Part shown: positions 59,201 through 64,000 of the stretch, one piece after another
How the letters are laid out: the number at the start of each line of letters is the position of its first letter
How positions within the stretch are numbered: position 1 is the stretch's first letter
NCBI GenBank assembly: GCA_030522415.1
Contig: CM060107.1
Location: forward strand, 27,556,571-27,620,570
DNA: 64,000 bases
Reading direction: 5' to 3'
Origin: Channallabes apus
Taxonomy: Eukaryota; Chordata; Actinopteri; Siluriformes; Clariidae
The notes under the pieces: generated by a model
What the model was told of the DNA's origin: nothing
The model's database searches: none
What the model saw: the letters and a program-made list of their open reading frames with translations, nothing else
Program-made: the position numbers and the translations under genes

Positions 59201-62200
59201 GTTGTAGCTCAGTAATTGGTTTATTTGACTGTAAGCCTACACTCTACCTCATCCCCCAGTATCTGCTTTTAATTTCTTTGAGTAGTAACGTGATCTTTCA
59301 ACAGCCCCGATTAACAGCACATCCTGAAATCTGAGAGCCATATGTCAATTACATTAGAAAATAAACGGAGCGATTTGTTGTATGTCCCCTTGTTGCATCT
59401 AGAATAGGCAGAACAGAACCATGCATCGCACTGTTGCTTCTTATAGTCCTATCTTTGCTGCTCAGCCATAAATGAATGAGGTTGGCAGTTGCAATGTTTA
59501 TAGGTGCCTAAAGGCCTCGCATTGGGGATGGGGAGTTGTGTGGTTGGATGTCCATAATCAGTCCATAATCAGAAGATTAGGTTCCAGGTCAGGTGCGAGG
59601 CTTGCAAAGTGATCCCTGCCTAGGTGAGAACACCAATGCAAGGGGTGAAGGGGTACAGTGAAAGCAGTGCCACTCTTCTTGGTATCATATTTATGAAAGC
59701 TGCTAGCAACACAGTCCTTCTGAACCAGCTAATTTGATATATAGGGAGAATGGGAATACTGTATGTAATCCACATAGTGAAGTGAATTACTGTATGTAGA
59801 GACTTAATACTATAAACATGCTTAGTATTTCAAAACATGTCTCAGATGGCATCATATAATGTTTGTTGACATCTGACTATATCAGGCTATACAGTAACTC
59901 TCAGAGGTAATAACTAATGAACGTTTTGTTTAAGGATGCTGAAAAATATGGCCAGGTCAATAACTCTGACAAAAAAATATTGTCAAGTCAATAAGGCAGC
60001 AGAGGTAAGAAGGTTAAAAAGTTCACAATATCCACATACAACCAACCCTCAATTTTCCTCAAAACTTGTATGCATACAAAATTGCTTATCTAAAAAAGTA
60101 GGATACTGGAATGGGTTTGACTTCAAGTAAAAAAGATAAGAAGGTAAAACTTAATTAATTTCATTCGACCCTGAAAGTGCTAACCACTATGGCGCTGTGC
60201 TGCCTGAAGGTAAAAATTATCTTTCTTATTGTTTTTATTGACTTGTCATTTGCTAAATCTGAGACCGTGTTGCATATTAGTCAGTCAGAAACTACTGGAG
60301 CAATTTAAAAAAAATATGGTATGTTCAGTAAAAGTGACAGTGTAAAAAGTCTTAACAAGCTCTCAAATGAAATTGCAACAGTTAGCATCACATGGTGTTT
60401 TGCTTCCTGGGCTCCCAACCACAAAATGCACACTGATTCAAACATTTGACCCCCTGACAATAGTCTAGAAATGGATGAAAAAGTAAAAGAAAAAAATATG
60501 TCTCATTAATGAAACATCTGATTGATCACCTTTAACCTGTGATGAAACATTTCTTTCCTGCTATACTGTAATTGCACTTCTCCAACCTGACTCGAACAAC
60601 ACTCGCAGGGCACAAGGGTCCACTGAACAGTTACTAGATCTCAACCCATTGGAACACTAGCCTTGATTTGTCACATACAGTAGTGTGCTACACTACCATC
60701 ATCAAAAACATGGTTTAGGAGATATTATTGATTACTTCAGGACAGTTCTATTGGCTTGTGGTATCACAACAATTCCGAATGGCATTTTATGATTTTCCCC
60801 CCTATTCATTTGTAAGCTGTCTTTACATACAGGATTCCATATTTTTCAACACGTGTTGTTTATGATAGTTTATTATTATTTTCAGATTATTATCTGTTAT
60901 TTCGTTCTTAAATAACTTGAATAGATCAGCCAACATAATATATCATAAACACCCAACATCTATGAATCACCCACCTTCAAATCATAAGCATGTTAAATCA
61001 ATAAACATGATACTCAAATCCAAGGCTCCATAGCTAATTGCAATACACTACACACCCACAGCCAAATGCAAACATCACAATAGCTTAACTGAATAAATGA
61101 CTAATGTTATTCCTGCTAACAAAGCTACAGTAGAACAGTTCCCAATATAAAACCCATAGTTATACCAGGAGCTGATGCTGTCTCAACAGCTCATGGGTTA
61201 AAAACCTTGCATTACACCCTGTCAGCAAGACCAAAAAGAGAGCAGTGCAGAGATGAAAGTTTTGTGTATTTGCAAGGCTTGTAACTGAGGCAATATCATA
61301 TTAGCTGTTCTACCAATTACACGCCTTGCTGCTTGCTGCCAGGTCTTCTGAGGGGGAGATTTTGATAGCAACACATGAAAAAAGAAAAAAAAAATAATCA
61401 CACTCTTGCAGAGCACAGTTATAAATTGTGGCTGGCTAGGTTGTAATCTCTCTGTCTCCCTTTACTAGGACACAGTTACTCCCAGTCTAAAACAAAAAAA
61501 TGCTCCGGGAGACTTTGGTGAGTGGTGCGGAAAGCAGTGTTGCTACTTGTGAAAATATCAATATAATATGAAATATGAAGTTTTCATTAAATATTTAATT
61601 AATCCAAGTCCAATCTACTGTACTTGTAGATACTGAACTTGGGAAGCCTTTTTGATTATCAGGGTAAACACGCATACTGTAGTACTGTGCAAAGTCTTGA
61701 GCCACTGCCTGTTTCTTCATATTTTGTCTCAGTAGAACCCCAGGCTTTCTTGCATTTTTAATGTAGTCCTGGTTCTCATTTTTGGCAAGTTTCTGCCTTC
61801 ATTTTCAGTCCAGTCCCTGTACCTAACCAGTCTCAGAGGAATGCCACACAATGACTTATGAATCATTCAAGGATAAAACCCATCTAATTTAAGACGTGAA
61901 CCAGTGAGCACCAGGTGCAGTTGATGACAGATGATCAGGCCAGTGATTAGTGTACTGGTGATGCTGAATGCTGAGTGATTGGAACAGCAAGAGGGGAAAT
62001 GAGGTTGCTGTTGTTGCACAAACAGAAATTTTTTTATTGTATCTTTGGGCACTTTGCAGCCTGTCACAGTAACACACTTGTTCCCATTTCTGTAATTTAA
62101 ATTGATGGATCAAGATTTTGGCACAGTACTGAAAATTGCATTGTCCTCTTATTGTATCAAACTAAAGACACCCTCAATGCATAACAAAGCATAAACACTT

Positions 62201-63131
62201 GTGGCCTTGATCAAAAACTGAATTAAATAACTGCTTAAGAGAGAATATGTAAATACTACAAATAGGGCTGTGTTAGGCCTCTTCAGACTGAGGACATCAG
62301 TCTAAATGAATAAATAATAGATGCACTGTGTATGTATACAGTTATTGACATTTACTAGTTTAATTGAGCTATTCATAAGAAGGTTGGGAGCTCAAATCCA
62401 ATGACCCCCAGAGAACCACTTCTGGCCCACAAAACTAGTCCGGTAACATTTAGGCAATGCACTACTGTTTATTTCATCGTTAGTCAAAAAGTGATTTTCA
62501 CTAACAAGATTTTATGTGGGGGTGAATCATTTTCAGCAATGAAACACCACAATGGTTGTGACACTGGTTTGAGTGTACTATTGCAGATTTTCACAACTTT
62601 GCTATCACTGCTGAGTAAACAAGCATTTACCAGTAAAAAAAAAACACAAAGAAAACAGTGATGAAAGGTTGATAAAGGGCTAAAAAGGCTAAAAAGGGAT
62701 TACTGTACATAGGGAATAAGGCATAACAGAAAATGATTAAAGATGTGACTGTTATATTTCCTAAAACAGTATGATATAGCATGCTATATTCCTCTTATAC
62801 CAAATTAATTTGCCAAATGTTATATTTGTTATTTACTAAGGAACAGCGTCACACTTTGTATCCATTTATATTTACATTTAATGTTGTGGAGCAACCGTTA
62901 AATACTATAGTCTCTTATCAGTCATGCTATAGCACCTAAAACACTTGTTCCCTCACCAACCTCTCTTTATTCTTTTTCTTTTTTTTTTAGACAAAAATGC
63001 AGTCTGTTGTGTTTCTGAAAAACTACAAAAATAAAAATAGTCAGAAATCCTAAAGGAAATTTTTTTCCTCTGACTCTTAAAAAGCATTACACTAGAGACT
63101 CCTTAAAAATAAATAAATAAATAAGTATAAG

Positions 63132-63202
<71 letters not shown>

Positions 63203-63826
63203 ACAACTAAAACCTTTAATAGAGGTATATAATTTTGTTTCTGCAATACAAAGTCTTTTGGCAGTACCGTTCATAGAGTACTTTTATAGAAAATTAGTCA
63301 ACACCTTCTAGCCCTTTAGAACTGAGAATTTAACATTGACTAGGTATGAAAAATTACGTGGTATAAAGAAACAATGAGCTATCCAATCATAATGGGCATC
63401 TACTCTACAAGGCTGGTCATGAAGGAACATAAATAAAGAGGTAATACTGTATAATTGGTTTAAAAATCTAAATATTGCTGGTGTGCTTCTTTTAGGACTG
63501 TATACTGTACACTCATATGAGAAGTATTGCTGAGACTGTCTTATATCTAGGTTGTTCTGTGTTCTGTGCTAGTCACTTTTCATAGACTGGACTTGCATAG
63601 AAAAACACAATTACATTTAATTGTTAACCTATGTAGGTTGATATCAAGTAGAACGCAGCAGCAACGTACTATCTGTTTTAATATACTATAATATGTTAAA
63701 AATATGACAATCACGATACAGTGTCACATAAAAATAAACATTAGTTATGACAATAACTCAGAAGCAGCATCTTTAATTTTATATAACTTACCGAAGGATT
63801 TCCTTGCGGGTAAAAAAAGTGCAGTC
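45527..63826 (-). CDS. cib3: calcium- and integrin-binding family member 3-like, 5' exon missing
   Basis: EF-hand protein of the CIB family. CIB2 and CIB3 bind Ca2+/Mg2+ and act with TMC channels in hair-cell mechanotransduction (family knowledge). Five exons in the window join in phase. With the usual 17-residue first exon (off the right edge) the protein would be 187 residues, the normal CIB length. EF-3 loop D116-D127 ([12 protein letters not shown]) and EF-4 loop D157-D168 ([12 protein letters not shown]) have their acidic ligands; EF-2 ([12 protein letters not shown]) is degenerate, as in the family. The end is STFHIRI. CIB3 is favoured by [26 protein letters not shown]-like LSEMAP, NLVCEK and RAPDF; CIB2-like residues ([23 protein letters not shown]) are also present, so cib2 is the alternative. 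Confidence 0.85.
46180..46447 (-). mobile_element. decayed tRNA-derived SINE (Mermaid type)
   Basis: Minus-oriented: CCAATTAGCCTAATCTGCAT, GGGAGAACATGCAAACTTCA, GGAATCGAACCCGGACCCTG, CAGTGCTAACCGCTAAGCCA. The tail half is missing. Lies in the cib3 intron before the last exon. Confidence 0.8.
47155..47455 (+). mobile_element. decayed tRNA-derived SINE (Mermaid type)
   Basis: Plus-oriented: TCGCCTTGCACCTGCAGGGT, GGGTTCAATTCCCGCC (B box), AGGCTAATTGGCGTCCCAAA, a GT repeat (47339-47361), CCATCCAGGGTGTACCCC, GGGATAGGCTCCAGGC, GCGGTATAGACAA. Confidence 0.85.
47612..48636. mobile_element. non-autonomous hAT element with 8-bp target duplication
   Basis: 1025 bp. Inverted ends share GGCCGGTTCTA (left GAGGCCGGTTCTAC, right inverted CCAGGGCCGGTTCTAG). 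TGCTAACC flanks it at 47604-47611 and 48637-48644, and comes from the host SINE. An 8-bp duplication is typical of hAT. Inside are a (CA)n stretch (47869-47962) and no transposase. The segment 48321-48450 (CCACCTTATTGTGGTCATGG) vaguely resembles a LINE-associated fish repeat. Confidence 0.85.
47869..47962. repeat. (CA)n microsatellite with CG interruptions
   Basis: About 45 CA units with CTACACAAA and CGCGCG interruptions. Confidence 0.95.
49618..49813 (-). CDS. cib3: cib3 exon with EF-hands 3 and 4
   Basis: 196 bp between tttcag and gtacgt: completes D116, then [20 protein letters not shown] ... [36 protein letters not shown] and AG of a split Ser. Confidence 0.95.
50014..50161 (-). CDS. 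cib3: cib3 exon with EF-hand 2
   Basis: 148 bp between cacag and gtacca: [49 protein letters not shown] plus G. Confidence 0.95.
50162..54125 (-). other. cib3 intron (4 kb)
   Basis: Contains one nearly full SINE (51445-51810). The rest is unique AT-rich sequence with no recognisable feature. Confidence 0.7.
51445..51810 (+). mobile_element. near-intact tRNA-derived SINE (Mermaid type), 12-13-bp target duplication
   Basis: Head GGCGGCGCGGTGGTGTAGTG with A box TGGTGTAGTGG (51455-51465) and B box GGTTCGATTCC (51498-51508), a body with the AGGCTAATTGGCGTTCCTAA block, and an (ATGA)n tail. TAAATCTGATTA flanks it at 51433-51444 and 51811-51822. Best-preserved copy here, so probably recent. Confidence 0.95.
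54126..54237 (-). CDS. cib3: cib3 exon ([10 protein letters not shown]...)
   Basis: 112 bp between tttcag and gtaatg: completes Arg29, then [37 protein letters not shown]. Phase 0 at its end. Confidence 0.95.
54800..54850. repeat. (GA)n microsatellite
   Basis: About 24 GA units with one GG interruption. Confidence 0.95.
55200..55252. repeat. (GA)n microsatellite
   Basis: About 26 uninterrupted GA units. Confidence 0.95.
56236..56371. repeat. (GT)n and (CA)n facing microsatellites
   Basis: A GT run (56236-56290) and a CA run (56344-56370) separated by about 53 bp form an imperfect inverted repeat. Confidence 0.9.
57638..58817. mobile_element. non-autonomous hAT element (CAG.GGTGGAAAG ends), 8-bp target duplication
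   Basis: 1180 bp. Starts CAGTGGTGGAAAGAGTAATA and ends TTCGTTACTTTCCACCTCTG. CATACAGC flanks it exactly at 57630-57637 and 58818-58825. The subterminal parts are full of ACTTAAGTA/TACTCAAGTA words like those of Tol2-type hAT elements. No transposase. The interior has a CA repeat (58111-58134) and a GC-rich patch (about 58420-58580) with a perfect TGACGTCA. Confidence 0.95.
58464..58471. promoter_or_regulatory. palindromic CRE TGACGTCA within the hAT element
   Basis: The 8-bp CRE consensus in the GC-rich interior of the element. Motif match only. Confidence 0.45.
60165..60212 (-). mobile_element. short SINE scrap
   Basis: TTCGACCCTGAAAGTGCTAA CCACTATGGCGCTGTGCTGC matches the head (minus) of the Mermaid-type SINE. 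Confidence 0.55.
61680..62131. mobile_element. short element with AGTACTGTGC...TCTTGA inverted ends (Tc1-like MITE)
   Basis: Left AGTACTGTGCAAAGTCTTGA, right inverted AGTACTGTGCCAAAATCTTG. These resemble the ends of a common fish Tc1 family (GTACTGTGCAAAAGTCTTAG, memory). About 450 bp, with no coding part kept. Confidence 0.7.
63134..63201. repeat. (TTA)n microsatellite
   Basis: About 22 uninterrupted TTA units, likely polymorphic. Confidence 0.95.
63792..63826 (-). CDS. cib3: cib3 exon, 35 bp ([11 protein letters not shown])
   Basis: 35 bp between tttgcag and gtaagt: [11 protein letters not shown] plus CG of a split Arg, starting in phase 0, exactly where CIB2/CIB3 exon 2 begins. The first exon (MGNKQT...) should lie beyond the window. 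Confidence 0.93.
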
Positions 63827-64000
63827 CTGCAAACATAGAAGGAGAAAGATTGTTACAAATTTAAACACCCTCAAAAGATTTAAGGCTTATCACAACCTTG
63901 ACTGATATGTTATTTATGTTAACAAAATAGTTAAAGCCTACGACCTACAAATGATCACTTTGGGCCATCACTACCTCTGAGCATGTCATCCATAAAAACA
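63827..64000 (-). other. right edge, cib3 intron 1
   Basis: Intron sequence upstream of the 35-bp exon. Nothing recognised. Confidence 0.6.

Larger units (their letters stand above)
54238..63791 (-). other. cib3 intron (9.6 kb)
   Basis: Contains GA and GT microsatellites, a hAT element (57638-58817), a Tc1-like MITE (61680-62131), a SINE scrap (60165-60212) and a long ATT array. No exon seen. Confidence 0.7.

Noticed and set aside
59936..60130. 64-codon frame [11 protein letters not shown]...
   Set aside because: Short, Lys/Ser-rich, in AT-rich intron; no homology recognised.
63092..63274. poly-Asn reading frame
   Set aside because: Translation of the TTA microsatellite on minus.

Overview
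The window is teleost fish nuclear DNA. The evidence is vertebrate genes with GT-AG introns, dense Tc1/mariner and hAT elements, tRNA-derived SINEs with A and B boxes, an L2/CR1-like LINE end and many CA, GA and ATT microsatellites. The Mermaid-type SINEs (tRNA-like head, ATGA-rich tail) make an ostariophysan, perhaps catfish-like, fish my best guess. That guess rests on memory of repeat families.

Three host genes can be read exon by exon. On the minus strand from 27722 down to 784 is tbc1d2 (Armus, a Rab GTPase-activating protein): PH domain, coiled coil, then most of the TBC domain. The last exon or exons lie beyond the left edge. On the plus strand from 32700 to 35396 is a complete six-exon gene for a 430-residue SH2 adaptor that best matches SH2D7. 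On the minus strand from 63826 down to 45527 is a CIB-family EF-hand gene, best read as cib3, whose first coding exon lies beyond the right edge. Every splice junction was checked for GT-AG and for phase. The order and orientation (minus, plus, minus) match what I recall of human TBC1D2B-SH2D7-CIB2, but the paralogue mix differs, so the block looks like a relative of that one after the vertebrate genome duplications.

Layout: 0-27.7 kb is tbc1d2. Its 11.3-kb intron 5 holds a nested pile-up: an element with inverted ends of about 330 bp (8629-16501) that was hit by two Tc1 elements and a LINE end. Intron 1 holds a second copy of one of those Tc1 elements. At 27.7-32.7 kb lie the tbc1d2 promoter area (NRF1 palindrome), a consensus CTCF motif and a fold-back repeat. 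At 32.7-35.6 kb is sh2d7. At 35.4-45.5 kb is an intergenic region with a near-perfect 35-bp hairpin and an IS630-like, intron-containing transposon nested inside an older Tc1. At 45.5-64 kb is cib3, whose flank and introns hold SINEs and two non-autonomous hAT elements with perfect 8-bp target duplications.

The three genes have unrelated jobs: Rab7 control in endolysosomal traffic, phosphotyrosine signalling, and Ca2+/Mg2+ binding in the hair-cell channel or integrin-binding family. No new gene system is evident. The most unusual content is the nested mobile DNA and the long inverted repeats. All family names come from recognition of the sequence, not database searches.
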